Position numbers and translations under genes: made by a program
From: Acidimicrobiaceae bacterium
GTDB taxonomy: Bacteria; Actinomycetota; Acidimicrobiia; Acidimicrobiales; Ilumatobacteraceae
NCBI GenBank assembly: GCA_947488685.1
Contig: CANLAH010000004.1
Location: forward strand, 1 to 35,439
Direction: 5' to 3'
Length of the DNA: 35,439 nucleotides
The notes under the pieces: generated by a model
What the model was told of the DNA's origin: nothing
What the model saw: the letters and a program-made list of their open reading frames with translations, nothing else
Database searches by the model: none
In this document: piece by piece, positions 25,374 to 33,239 of the stretch
Numbering within the stretch: the stretch's first letter is position 1
Layout: each line of letters starts with the position of its first letter

Positions 25374-25679
25374 TCATCCAACATTGCGAGCGCGAACACC
25401 GATTGGAGCAATCAATCGATATCCGGCACTGTGGCGTTCTTCTTCAGATTCTCCACCCCAGAATCCGTACTCGCGGTGACGTCGTGCAAACGACCTGCAA
25501 TCGTCCATCACTGAACACGAAAAACAAACATCGCGAGCTTGAGACTCGCGTCGTTCACGCGCCTGAGGCCTTTCGGCGGCTGCGGGAAAGAAAATATTCG
25601 AGAGTCCGCGACATGCAGCTTGGACTTCCCACGATGTTTCTTCCCATGGTCGTGCTGAAAAAAAATCCCCAATTGCCAT
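25374..25679 (-). CDS. WhiB-family Fe-S transcriptional regulator
   Basis: A small actinobacterial redox-sensing regulator that binds a 4Fe-4S cluster. Four Cys are present with family spacing (C23, C52, C55, C61; CFSCSVMDDC). They are followed by the G(F)WGG turn (YGFWGGESEEER) and a basic C-terminus. The N-terminus SWEVQAACRGLSNIFFP matches WhiB proteins. Which Wbl subgroup it belongs to cannot be set from the sequence alone. The ATG is preceded by a G-rich stretch (GGGGGGCGAG) and a promoter-like TTGTGC-N16-TAAGGT. At 101 residues it is normal. Confidence 0.92.
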   Translation of the reverse strand: MAIGDFFSARPWEETSWEVQAACRGLSNIFFPAAAERPQARERRESQARDVCFSCSVMDDCRSFARRHREYGFWGGESEEERHSAGYRLIAPIGVRARNVG

Positions 25680-25703
25680 CTCGCCCCCCGTTAGTTCGTC
25701 CCA

Positions 25704-25731
25704 ACCTTACCCCAAAGGTTGTACAGCACAA
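25704..25731 (-). promoter_or_regulatory. Candidate whiB promoter
   Basis: On the minus strand TTGTGC, a 16-bp spacer and TAAGGT (complement of 25704-25709) precede the whiB ATG (25679) by about 25 bp. This leaves a short leader with a G-rich ribosome binding site. Confidence 0.45.
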
Positions 25732-25747
25732 AGAAATTCTCGCAGTC

Positions 25748-25766
25748 AATGGCACGCTATGCCATT
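25748..25766. repeat. 19-bp perfect dyad upstream of whiB
   Basis: AATGGCA-CGCTA-TGCCATT is a 7-bp inverted repeat with a 5-nt loop, upstream of the proposed whiB promoter. No T-tract follows on either strand, so an operator is more likely than a terminator. Confidence 0.5.
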
Positions 25767-25782
25767 CTCGGGTGGGCACAAG

Positions 25783-25791
25783 TTATCCACA
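25783..25791 (+). promoter_or_regulatory. Consensus DnaA box sequence
   Basis: TTATCCACA is an exact match to the DnaA box consensus. It is isolated, since no other exact box was found in this gap, and lies 5 bp before a 13-bp tandem repeat. It could be chance or a DnaA-responsive site for whiB. Confidence 0.35.
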
Positions 25792-25796
25792 GCACC

Positions 25797-25848
25797 GGAC
25801 TGATTCGCCGGTCTGATTGGTTGGACTTATTGGCTGGTCTAATCGGTT
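25797..25848. repeat. Four tandem degenerate 13-bp repeats
   Basis: Units at 25797, 25810, 25823 and 25836 are contiguous and 13 bp each, with consensus GG(A/T)CTnATTSGST. The third base alternates A, T, A, T, so a 26-bp higher period is also visible. The array ends 4 bp before the threonine aldolase stop codon. Confidence 0.7.
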
Positions 25849-25852
25849 TGCG

Positions 25853-26926
25853 CTAGCCACCCAAAACGTGATCAACGCCAGCAATAAAGGCATCAATGTC
25901 GGCGGGGGAGGTATCCCAAGATGTCATCCACCGCACTTGGTGACGATCAATGTCCCAGTCCCAAAAAAATGACCATTCCTGAAGTTTAGTTTTGGCTGGA
26001 TCAAGCATGGTGGGGAACAGACCGTTGACGGCTGGTTTTGCTATCTGCAGGGATGCAAAAGATTTGGACTTTTCATACAGTGTCTGCGCCGCCGCGTTCG
26101 CCGCAGAGGCAGTTGAGAGCCAGAGATCATCGCGCAAAGCCTGCACATACTGAGCAGACGTGAAGCGCATTTTTGACGGCAACTGTGTTACTTGTTTGTG
26201 CAGATACTGAGCGCGTCGGCCTCGATACTGAGGAGCAATTAAAACTGCTTCTGCGTTGAGCATTGCATTTTTCGTTCCGCCAAAACTCAGCGCATCGACA
26301 CCAGCCGCAAACGTCAGTGCTCGAAAAACTTCTCGCGTCGCTCCCATTGCGGAAACGGCATTTGCGATACGTGCTCCGTCAACATGGACACGCATGCCGT
26401 ATTGATGTGCCGTCTGACAAAGAGCCTCAATTTCTGCGACGGTGTAAAGCGTTCCTAACTCTGTAGGTTGCGAGATTGATACCACTCCTGGCTGAGCATG
26501 ATGAATACTGCCGAGCGCGTTTGCTGCAGACACAATCTGTTCAGGTCGCATTTTGCCGTCGGGGGATACAACCGTTTGTAACTTCACGCCAAGAATGCGC
26601 TCAGGTGCACCGGTTTCGTCGACTGCTATGTGAGACCACTCTGTACATAACACTGATTCCGCTCGGTCAAGCAATATTGCAAGAGCCAAAATATTGGCAC
26701 CCGTGCCACCGAATGTAAACAACACGTCAACATCACAATCAGCAAGTTCACCAAAAGCACTTACCGCAAGTGGGGTAAACCGGTCATCGCCGTAGGCGAG
26801 TTCGTGGCTGTCATTGGCCTGGGTAATTGCCTCCAAATACGCTGGATGAATGCCACTTGCATTGTCGCTAGCAAATAACCGTTGTGGAGGAGTTGGCATT
26901 GACACTTTGTCAATTGTAGTCGTCAT
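25853..26926 (-). CDS. ltaE: Low-specificity L-threonine aldolase (PLP beta-eliminating lyase family)
   Basis: Splits threonine or allo-threonine into glycine and acetaldehyde. RLFASDNASGIHPAYLEAI is the N-terminus of this family, FGGTGANILAL the PLP phosphate region, VHVDGARIANA the Asp that contacts the PLP nitrogen, and LSFGGTKNAM carries the Schiff-base Lys. The length is normal (about 350-357 residues). Two starts are possible: ATG 26926 (MTTTIDKV), or GTG 26905 (VSMPTPP), which has TACAAT 7 nt upstream. The ORF-track extension to 27082 overlaps the divergent Zn-protein gene. It makes glycine, so it is thematically linked to the glycine cleavage genes 3 kb away. Confidence 0.88.
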   Translation of the reverse strand: MTTTIDKVSMPTPPQRLFASDNASGIHPAYLEAITQANDSHELAYGDDRFTPLAVSAFGELADCDVDVLFTFGGTGANILALAILLDRAESVLCTEWSHIAVDETGAPERILGVKLQTVVSPDGKMRPEQIVSAANALGSIHHAQPGVVSISQPTELGTLYTVAEIEALCQTAHQYGMRVHVDGARIANAVSAMGATREVFRALTFAAGVDALSFGGTKNAMLNAEAVLIAPQYRGRRAQYLHKQVTQLPSKMRFTSAQYVQALRDDLWLSTASAANAAAQTLYEKSKSFASLQIAKPAVNGLFPTMLDPAKTKLQEWSFFWDWDIDRHQVRWMTSWDTSPADIDAFIAGVDHVLGG

Positions 26927-26932
26927 TAGTAT
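26913..26932. promoter_or_regulatory. Back-to-back -10 boxes for ltaE (-) and the Zn-finger gene (+)
   Basis: TACAAT on the minus strand (26913-26918) lies 7 nt before GTG 26905. TAGTAT on the plus strand (26927-26932) lies 6 nt before ATG 26939. The boxes are 8 bp apart. Confidence 0.45.
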
Positions 26933-26938
26933 TTCGTC

Positions 26939-27310
26939 ATGACGAAAATCAATAAACGTCCTGATGAGGGATCGGAGAGGTGTCGATGGTGCCGCCGAAT
27001 ACTGACCGCAAAATCCGGTCCAGGACGACCCCGGGAGTTCTGTAGTCAGGTCTGCCGCCAGTGGGATTGGGTGGCCAAACAACGGTCAAAAGAATTGGCC
27101 CTGACAGAGAACGAATTAGTGATTGCACGGGACGAACTCGACGGTTTAAAAGACATGATTTATGTACTGAGTTGCGCCGTCGAAGACGTTCGATCCGACA
27201 TAGATTCCGCATCTCGTGCGACCAGAGAAACGTTGCAAGACGACCTCAGATGGCTGATCGAGTCAGCAGAGCCCGTCATTGCAAGTGATCTCAGGCCACG
27301 GCCTACATGA
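26939..27310 (+). CDS. Small protein with CxxC...CxxxC zinc motif and helical C-terminus
   Basis: A 123-residue protein. The N-terminal half, ERCRWCRRILTAKSGPGRPREFCSQVCRQWDWVAKQR, has four Cys in a probable zinc knuckle. The GRPR-x-FC-x3-CRQ pattern is shared with small actinobacterial proteins of unknown function. From residue 50 on it is a charged helix (LALTENELVIARDELDGLKDMIYVLSCAVEDVRSDI), a likely coiled coil. I know no assigned role. The start ATG 26939 is supported by TAGTAT 6 nt upstream. Confidence 0.8.
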   Translation: MTKINKRPDEGSERCRWCRRILTAKSGPGRPREFCSQVCRQWDWVAKQRSKELALTENELVIARDELDGLKDMIYVLSCAVEDVRSDIDSASRATRETLQDDLRWLIESAEPVIASDLRPRPT

Positions 27311-27380
27311 GTGTTTCATTGGGTTTGCCAATCCAGCCCATAATTCCCGTTATGTAATATTAAGATCACAAGGCGGGATC

Positions 27381-27393
27381 AGGCTTTAAGCCT
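27381..27393. repeat. 13-bp palindrome in the promoter of the SPL-like gene
   Basis: AGGCTT-T-AAGCCT lies 3 bp upstream of the TAGAGT box (27397-27402), which is itself 6 nt from the ATG at 27409. Its position in the promoter spacer suggests an operator. It is too short and lacks a T-tract for a terminator. Confidence 0.45.
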
Positions 27394-27396
27394 TCG

Positions 27397-27408
27397 TAGA
27401 GTGCTGAT
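27397..27408 (+). promoter_or_regulatory. Leaderless-type -10 box of the SPL-like gene
   Basis: TAGAGT at 27397-27402 lies 6 nt before ATG 27409. No Shine-Dalgarno is present in the last 20 nt. Confidence 0.45.
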
Positions 27409-28671
27409 ATGACATTCCCGGTTCTTGGTCCTGGCCGTGACCAACACAGCATCCAAGAACAACTCGAAGAAATGCGCGTGAACGACGTTTCGTGGCGCGA
27501 TGGTCGCGCATTTACATTGGCATATAGCGCTGGTCAAGATGTCTTAGATGTTGCCCAAGATGCGTACCAAAGATTTGCCAATGAGAACGCCCTCAACACA
27601 GACGCTTTTCCGAGCCTTCGCACGATGGCAAATGATGTCGTCAATACTGTCCTGGGCTGGACACATGCGCCAGATACTGGTGCTGGTTTCATGACGTCCG
27701 GGGGCACCGAAAGCCTCCTCCTGGCGGTTCGCGCCGCACGCCAACGACGTCGACGTCAAGACAAGCGCCAGTCAGATCTCAATGTCGTTCTGCCGACATC
27801 TGCGCACGCAGCCTTTGAGAAAGCCTGCTCGTATTTTGATGTCGCGAGTCGTCGTGTTGATGTTGGACAAGATTGGCGTGCAGATTCTGATGCCATGTCA
27901 AACGCAGTTGACGACGGCACCATTTTGCTCGTCGCCTCTGCACCTCAATACCCCCAGGGCGTCATTGACCCAGTCGCAGAGATTGCCCAACTCGCCCACA
28001 ACTCGCAGATTAATTGTCACGTCGACGCGTGTATGGGTGGAGTCACACTCACCTATCTTGAGCAACTCGGGAATGAGATTTCTCCTTGGGATTTTCGTGT
28101 TGATGGCGTGACATCTATTTCCGTCGACCTACATAAATACGGTTACACGTCAAAAGGTGCAGGAGTTCTTGTGCATCGAACAAAAGAGTTGCGCAATGAT
28201 CAAACTTTCGTCACTGACAATTGGCTAGGCGGCGCATATGGCTCCAGCGGCATCCTTGGAACAAAATCTGGCGGACCTATTGCATCTGCGTGGGCAGTCA
28301 TGCATTACCTCGGCGATAACGGCTACCAACGAGTAACTGCATCCGCGCGTACGACGGCTCTTACAATCGCAAAACACATTGATCAACATCCGTCTTTGGT
28401 TTTGCTAGCGCAACCTGAGGCGACTCTCCTTTCGTTTGCAAGCAACGATGAACGATTAGATATTTTTACACTTGCTGACAACTTGAGACGACGGGGTTGG
28501 TATCTCGACCGACAAAGCCCTCCCCCCTCGCTGCATCTCACTGTCAACGCGATTCACAATAACGTCATGACGTTATTCCTTCAGCACCTCGATGAAGCCG
28601 TATCTGAGAGCATTTTGGGCGCTGATACAACCCATGGCGCGACTCAAGGCGCCTACGGAACTATCGACTAA
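27409..28671 (+). CDS. PLP-dependent enzyme, sphingosine-1-phosphate lyase / group II decarboxylase-like
   Basis: A fold-type I PLP enzyme. MTSGGTESLLLAVRAAR is the phosphate-binding turn, NCHVDACMGG carries the Asp that pairs with PLP, and SVDLHKYGYTSKGAGVLVHR carries the Schiff-base Lys. The HKYGYTSKG segment is characteristic of sphingosine-1-phosphate lyase relatives rather than glutamate decarboxylases. It has no N-terminal membrane anchor. At 420 residues it is a bacterial-size member. Bacterial relatives are often annotated broadly as aspartate decarboxylase-like, so the substrate is open. Confidence 0.85.
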   Translation: MTFPVLGPGRDQHSIQEQLEEMRVNDVSWRDGRAFTLAYSAGQDVLDVAQDAYQRFANENALNTDAFPSLRTMANDVVNTVLGWTHAPDTGAGFMTSGGTESLLLAVRAARQRRRRQDKRQSDLNVVLPTSAHAAFEKACSYFDVASRRVDVGQDWRADSDAMSNAVDDGTILLVASAPQYPQGVIDPVAEIAQLAHNSQINCHVDACMGGVTLTYLEQLGNEISPWDFRVDGVTSISVDLHKYGYTSKGAGVLVHRTKELRNDQTFVTDNWLGGAYGSSGILGTKSGGPIASAWAVMHYLGDNGYQRVTASARTTALTIAKHIDQHPSLVLLAQPEATLLSFASNDERLDIFTLADNLRRRGWYLDRQSPPPSLHLTVNAIHNNVMTLFLQHLDEAVSESILGADTTHGATQGAYGTID

Positions 28672-28694
28672 CACGCATCGCCAATTAGTGGTAA

Positions 28695-28895
28695 TTATTT
28701 GTGAGCACGCTCGAGTTCTTCGAGTGGTTCATCAAGGGACTTCTCTTTGCGTCCAATAAGCATGCCGTGACGAAGTTTACGGATTCCGAGCTTGGCTCCC
28801 ATGGTGAGAGCCGAGATGCCACCAGCAGCAGCCGTTACCGCCATGCTTCCTGATCCGGCATCAATGCACTGCAGACAACCAAACAAACTAGCCAC
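28695..28895 (-). CDS. Small hypothetical protein, possibly membrane-associated
   Basis: A 66-residue product, MASLFGCLQCIDAGSGSMAVTAAAGGISALTMGAKLGIRKLRHGMLIGRKEKSLDEPLEELERAHK. It has a CLQC pair, a weakly hydrophobic Ala/Gly-rich stretch and a charged tail. The main evidence that it is real is the start: TAGAAT lies exactly 6 nt before the GTG at 28895, the pattern seen at other genes here. It fits the gap between two genes. I do not recognise a family. Confidence 0.6.
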   Translation of the reverse strand: MASLFGCLQCIDAGSGSMAVTAAAGGISALTMGAKLGIRKLRHGMLIGRKEKSLDEPLEELERAHK

Positions 28896-28907
28896 GACAA
28901 AATTCTA
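28896..28907 (-). promoter_or_regulatory. Leaderless-type -10 box of the small 28.9-kb gene
   Basis: On the minus strand TAGAAT (complement of 28902-28907) is followed by 6 nt and the GTG start. Confidence 0.45.
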
Positions 28908-28912
28908 CTCAA

Positions 28913-29674
28913 TTAATGCGATAGCACGTCGACAATCACGCCAACAACGGCAACGAACTCCGCCCTCTCCTCGGGACTCAGTGCCGACTCATACACAGAC
29001 TCTTGTAGAACATCTGTGAGTTGCTCTGCTGCAGCACGAGTCACCACAAGATGCTTCACATCCGCAAACGGAGGCTGCCAACCAAACTTAGTGGCAGTCT
29101 CGACTCCATCACCTGAATCGAAATACCGTGTCAGGATTGCCTGTACCGGGGTCAAACCACTCGCTGCTACGGCCATGATGTGAGCACTTCCTCTCCACTC
29201 ACGCAAGAGATGCATCAATAAATATGCACGCGCAGCGTTGTCAGTTGGTCGGGGCATCACTCTCCAGCCGACAAAAAGAGAATGACCACTGATTGGAACA
29301 GCGGCAATGACTCTTTCGCCAAGTTCAATAAAACGCTCAAGACCTGCCGTATCTGCAAGACGTTTACGTCCATATGCGGCGCATGCATCTGCAAAACGTT
29401 GGGCGCCGGCTTTTGCTCCTTCGACACCAATTCCTGCCTCCCACATCACACGAATAAGTGAAGGCGCAAACGGTCCAAATGCCGCTGAAACGACATCGGC
29501 GTCAACGTCGCCCAGTACTCCCCCACGACCGACTACGTAATACGCAAAGCCATTGGGGTATCCGAAATCCTTACAAGCCGCGATGGTTTCGGGGTGCAAC
29601 ATAAATTTGCCACCGACATCACCAATAGGTTGAGCAAGTGCTCGAACAGTTTCTTGAGCGGTCAGAGTTGTCAT
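28913..29674 (-). CDS. SCO6745-family protein, unknown function
   Basis: An actinobacterial family of about 250-290 residues with no settled biochemical role. KDFGYPNGFAYYVVGRGGVLGDVDADVVSAAFGPFAPSLIRVMWEAG matches its N-terminal signature (fGy...aYy.GRaaplG.v...vV.A.F..F.p..v...wpa). A helical body follows. There is no membrane segment and no metal motif I can assign. The start ATG 29674 is supported by TAGTTT 7 nt upstream; the ORF-track TTG two codons earlier is less likely. It is divergent from the glycine riboswitch and gcvP. Confidence 0.82.
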   Translation of the reverse strand: MTTLTAQETVRALAQPIGDVGGKFMLHPETIAACKDFGYPNGFAYYVVGRGGVLGDVDADVVSAAFGPFAPSLIRVMWEAGIGVEGAKAGAQRFADACAAYGRKRLADTAGLERFIELGERVIAAVPISGHSLFVGWRVMPRPTDNAARAYLLMHLLREWRGSAHIMAVAASGLTPVQAILTRYFDSGDGVETATKFGWQPPFADVKHLVVTRAAAEQLTDVLQESVYESALSPEERAEFVAVVGVIVDVLSH

Positions 29675-29687
29675 ATACAAAAAACTA
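29675..29687 (-). promoter_or_regulatory. Leaderless-type -10 box of the SCO6745-family gene
   Basis: TAGTTT (complement of 29682-29687) lies 7 nt before ATG 29674, with no ribosome binding site. Confidence 0.4.
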
Positions 29688-29734
29688 ACCGCTTGGTGCG
29701 CTCAAAGCAGTTGTCCAAGATGTACTCTGTGGAG

Positions 29735-29930
29735 TGCTATAACCCGTTTGGGAGAGCATCATTACACAGCCAGTGCAATGATCGCCGAAGGAGCAACCAC
29801 CCCGGAACCTCTCAGGCCCAAGGACCGAACGGACTGGCAACGCTGGAAAGAAGGGACTCGTCCCTCGCCGACGGGGAAAGCCCTCACGGGTGAAGCTCTC
29901 AGGCACAAAAGACAGCGGGGGTGCACATAG
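29735..29930 (+). ncRNA. Tandem glycine riboswitch upstream of gcvP
   Basis: Two adjacent glycine aptamers. Aptamer 1 begins GGGAGAG (29750), has CGCCGAAGGAGCAA and GGAACCTCTCAGGCCCAAGGACCG, and ends near 29830. Aptamer 2 (about 29842-29924) has GGGACTCGTCCCTCGCC, GACGGGGAAAGCCC and GAAGCTCTCAGGCACAAAAGACAG. These are the conserved cores of the gcvT-type riboswitch. The gcvP ribosome binding site AAGGAG (29939-29944) follows by about 15 nt, so control could be on translation or by nearby termination. In known cases glycine turns expression on. The RNA lies in frame with the ORF-track start at 29890, which is therefore a false start. Confidence 0.95.
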
Positions 29931-29952
29931 TTCTCTATTAAGGAGCCGCACC

Positions 29953-32376
29953 ATGCCACATGTTTTTGACCGCGAACAATTTCTTGATCGCCACCTTGGT
30001 TTGTCGTCAGACGACCGGGCCGAAATGCTCAGAGTTATCGAGCGAGATTCGATCGATGATCTGCTGAGCGCAACTATCCCCGAGCAGATTCGCCTGCGTG
30101 CATCGTTAGCCCTTGGCTCAGCAGTGCCAGAAGCAGAAGTTCTCAGCATGTTGCGAGACAAGTTCAACAACGATGTCGTGCGACGTAACTACATCGGTCA
30201 GGGCTATTACGGAACAATTACACCGCCGGTGATCAAGCGAAATGTTCTGGAAAACCCGGCCTGGTATACCGCGTACACGCCATATCAACCAGAGATTAGC
30301 CAGGGCCGACTTGAAGCGATTCTGAACTTTCAAACAATGATTGCCGAACTCACTGGACTTGCACTTGCTAATGCGTCATTACTTGACGAAGCAACCGCTG
30401 TAGCCGAGGCCGTAACGATGGCACGTCGCGTGAGCAAGAACCCTTCGAACATTGTCCTGGTCGAAAAAGATATTCACCCCCAGACTCTTAATGTTTTACG
30501 AACCCGCACCGAACCTGTGGGTATTGAAATTATTCTCGGTGGACTCGACGACTTTACTGACGTGGATGCCTTTGCATTAGTTGTCTCCTGGCCTGCAAGT
30601 TCTGGAGCCTTAGCTTCACCACAAAGTGTTGCAGCCTCTGTCGCTCACCATCGTTCTCGTGGGGTCATCACTATTGCAAGCACCGACCTGTTGGCGTGCG
30701 CCCAGATTATTCCACCGGGACAACTTGGCTTTGATGTTGCAGTTGGCTCGGCACAGCGGTTCGGAGTTCCGATGGGTTTTGGTGGACCTCACGCCGCATT
30801 TATGGCAGTCGCCACAGAACATGCACGATCGTTGCCAGGCCGCCTTGTCGGAGTCAGCACCGACACTGCTGGTCGTCCAGCACTGCGATTGAGTCTGCAG
30901 ACACGCGAACAACATATTCGACGCGAAAAAGCCACATCAAACATATGCACAGCGCAGGTGCTGCTCGCCAATATCGCTGGCTTCTACGGAGCATGGCATG
31001 GTCCAACTGGGCTACAAGCAATTGCTCGTCGCGTGCATGCATTGGCGTCTGCATTTGCGTCTTTGGCTGCCAGTAAAAACTTGAGTCTCGTGTCAACTGA
31101 TTTCTTTGACACCGTTGCATTACAAACACCTGATGCACAAGGCTTGGTGTCACAAGCCAGGCAGCACGGTTGCAACATCCGACAAATCGACGAACGAACA
31201 GTTTCAGCGAGTTTTGACGAAACAATGACCGCACAAGATGTCGTCACACTGCTACTTGCGATTGGCGTCAACGCCACGCTTCAAGATGTCAACAACAGCG
31301 CCAGGGCCGATCAGAACGCGTCTCTTGTACGTACAGATCAATTCATGTCTCAGAGCGTTTTTGGGAGATACCACACCGAACACGAAATGCTTCGATATGT
31401 CCGCCGTCTCTCAGATAAAGACTTGGCACTTGATCGAACAATGATTCCACTTGGTTCTTGCACAATGAAACTCAACTCCACCACAGAGATGGAACCGATC
31501 ACATGGTCTCTTTTGGCCGATCTGCACCCGTATGTACCAGCAGATGAAAGCGTTGGCTATCGCTCTTTGATTACAGATCTCGAAACAATGTTGTGTGCCA
31601 TTACTGGCTACGACGCAGTCAGCCTTCAACCTAATGCGGGTAGTCAAGGCGAGTTTGCCGGCCTTCTAGCAATCCGTGCGTACCACCGTTCGCGTGGCGA
31701 CATCAATCGCACGATCTGTCTTATTCCGTCAAGCGCTCACGGCACGAATGCCGCAAGCGCAGTCATGGCAGGAATGGGCGTCGTCGTTATTGCCTGCGAC
31801 GAAAGCGGCAATGTTGATGTGCAAGACCTGCGTGAAAAAGCAGACGCAGCCGGAGAACGTCTTGCGGCGTTAATGGTGACATACCCATCGACTCACGGTG
31901 TTTTTGAAACTGCCATCAGTGAGATCTGTGAGATTATTCATCAACGCGGTGGTCAGGTGTATGTAGACGGTGCAAATCTCAATGCTCTCGTTGCAGTCGC
32001 TCAGCCGGGCAAATTCGGCGCCGATGTCAGTCACCTCAACTTGCATAAAACTTTTTGTATTCCTCATGGCGGTGGTGGCCCAGGAGTTGGCCCTGTTGCG
32101 GTGAGATCTCATCTTGCACCGTTCCTGCCAGGGCACCCACTCGCTCACCATGACGACTCCACTGTTGGGGCCGTGTCAGCAGCGCCCTTTGGCTCAGCGG
32201 GCATCTTGGCTATTCCATGGGTGTATATCTCAATGATGGGACCGGACGGGCTATTGGCGGCAACTGGAGACGCCATACTCTCGGCCAATTATGTCGCACG
32301 TCGATTGGTGTTTTTGAAACTGCCATCAGTGAGATCTGTGAGATTATTCATCAACGCGGTGGTCAGGTGTATGTAG
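29953..32376 (+). CDS. gcvP: Glycine dehydrogenase (decarboxylating), GcvP - 5' part, frame broken by duplication
   Basis: P-protein of the glycine cleavage system; it decarboxylates glycine with PLP and loads the aminomethyl group onto Gcv[27 protein letters not shown] is the normal N-terminus, with AAGGAG 8 nt before ATG 29953. [50 protein letters not shown] and [18 protein letters not shown] (Schiff-base Lys) match GcvP. After ...YVARRL the frame enters the second copy of a 410-bp tandem repeat out of register and stops 22 codons later, giving about 807 residues. Without one copy the gene would encode 958 residues, the standard length. Confidence 0.93.
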   Translation: MPHVFDREQFLDRHLGLSSDDRAEMLRVIERDSIDDLLSATIPEQIRLRASLALGSAVPEAEVLSMLRDKFNNDVVRRNYIGQGYYGTITPPVIKRNVLENPAWYTAYTPYQPEISQGRLEAILNFQTMIAELTGLALANASLLDEATAVAEAVTMARRVSKNPSNIVLVEKDIHPQTLNVLRTRTEPVGIEIILGGLDDFTDVDAFALVVSWPASSGALASPQSVAASVAHHRSRGVITIASTDLLACAQIIPPGQLGFDVAVGSAQRFGVPMGFGGPHAAFMAVATEHARSLPGRLVGVSTDTAGRPALRLSLQTREQHIRREKATSNICTAQVLLANIAGFYGAWHGPTGLQAIARRVHALASAFASLAASKNLSLVSTDFFDTVALQTPDAQGLVSQARQHGCNIRQIDERTVSASFDETMTAQDVVTLLLAIGVNATLQDVNNSARADQNASLVRTDQFMSQSVFGRYHTEHEMLRYVRRLSDKDLALDRTMIPLGSCTMKLNSTTEMEPITWSLLADLHPYVPADESVGYRSLITDLETMLCAITGYDAVSLQPNAGSQGEFAGLLAIRAYHRSRGDINRTICLIPSSAHGTNAASAVMAGMGVVVIACDESGNVDVQDLREKADAAGERLAALMVTYPSTHGVFETAISEICEIIHQRGGQVYVDGANLNALVAVAQPGKFGADVSHLNLHKTFCIPHGGGGPGVGPVAVRSHLAPFLPGHPLAHHDDSTVGAVSAAPFGSAGILAIPWVYISMMGPDGLLAATGDAILSANYVARRLVFLKLPSVRSVRLFINAVVRCM
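31897..32306 (+). repeat. 410-bp tandem duplication inside gcvP, copy 1
   Basis: First copy of a direct repeat, beginning GGTGTTTTTGAAACTGCC and running to the junction at 32306/32307. It covers the PLP-lysine segment of GcvP. 410 is not a multiple of 3, so two copies break the frame. Confidence 0.95.
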
Positions 32377-33239
32377 ACGGTGCAAATCTCAATGCTCTCG
32401 TCGCAGTCGCTCAGCCGGGCAAATTCGGCGCGGATGTCAGTCACCTCAACTTGCATAAAACTTTTTGCATTCCTCATGGCGGTGGCGGCCCAGGAGTTGG
32501 CCCTGTTGCGGTGAGATCTCATCTTGCACCGTTCCTGCCAGGACACCCACTCGCTCACCATGACGACTCCACTGTTGGGGCCGTGTCAGCAGCGCCCTTT
32601 GGCTCAGCGGGCATCTTGGCTATTCCATGGGTGTATATCTCAATGATGGGACCGGACGGGCTATTGGCTGCCACTGGAGACGCCATACTCTCGGCCAATT
32701 ACGTCGCCCGTCGACTGCGCGACGTATACCCCACTCTTTACTCTGGACCATCAGGCACAGTTGCCCATGAGTGCATCCTTGATATTCGGGGGATCACTAA
32801 AGACACTGGAGTGAGTGTTGACGACATCGCCAAGCGATTAATGGACTTTTGTTTCCATGCACCCACAATGAGTTTCCCTGTGACCGGAACACTGATGGTT
32901 GAGCCAACCGAGAGTGAATCCTTGGCCGAAGTCAATCGTTTCATTGAAGCAATGCTTCAGATCGGTGTCGAGATTGATTCAGTGCGCCAAGGCAAGGTTG
33001 ACATTGAAGACTCTCCATTGAGACATGCACCTCACACCGTTGAAGATGTTGTCTCAAGCAACTGGGCTCGGCCCTACTCTCGCGAGACAGCCTTGTTTCC
33101 AACACCACTCCTGCGAACACGCTCGTTTTACCCAGCCGTGTCACGCATCGATGCTGTATTTGGAGACAGGAACCTAGTCTGCAACTGCGCACCAATCGAG
33201 GAGTACGCGATGTCGTTAGAGAGTATTACTCTGTCGTAA
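32217..33239 (+). pseudogene. gcvP: gcvP - 3' part after the duplication
   Basis: The frame that carries the rest of GcvP. Its first 30 codons from ATG 32217 are out-of-frame reading of copy 1; true GcvP sequence starts at 32307 ([13 protein letters not shown]). It runs through [24 protein letters not shown] and [33 protein letters not shown] to the stop. This holds the GcvP C-terminal domain, which is missing from the 5' product. It is unlikely to be translated on its own, since no ribosome binding site precedes 32217. If the duplication is an assembly error, this and the 29953 entry are one intact gene. Confidence 0.85.
32307..32716 (+). repeat. 410-bp tandem duplication inside gcvP, copy 2
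   Basis: Second copy, offset exactly 410 bp from the first. About ten base differences separate the copies, all synonymous in the gcvP frame, and half of them cluster in the last 60 bp. The two copies encode the same peptide, GVFETAISE...YVARRL. Confidence 0.95.

Noticed and set aside
25783-25848. Chromosomal replication origin
   Set aside because: There is only one exact DnaA box, the 13-mers are not AT-rich, and dnaA, dnaN and other origin genes are absent.
29890-29952. ORF-track start of gcvP at 29890
   Set aside because: These codons lie inside the second riboswitch aptamer. ATG 29953 has AAGGAG at the right distance and begins the conserved protein.
31897-32716. Insertion of a mobile element in gcvP
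   Set aside because: The duplicated sequence is gcvP itself; there are no terminal inverted repeats, transposase or foreign sequence.
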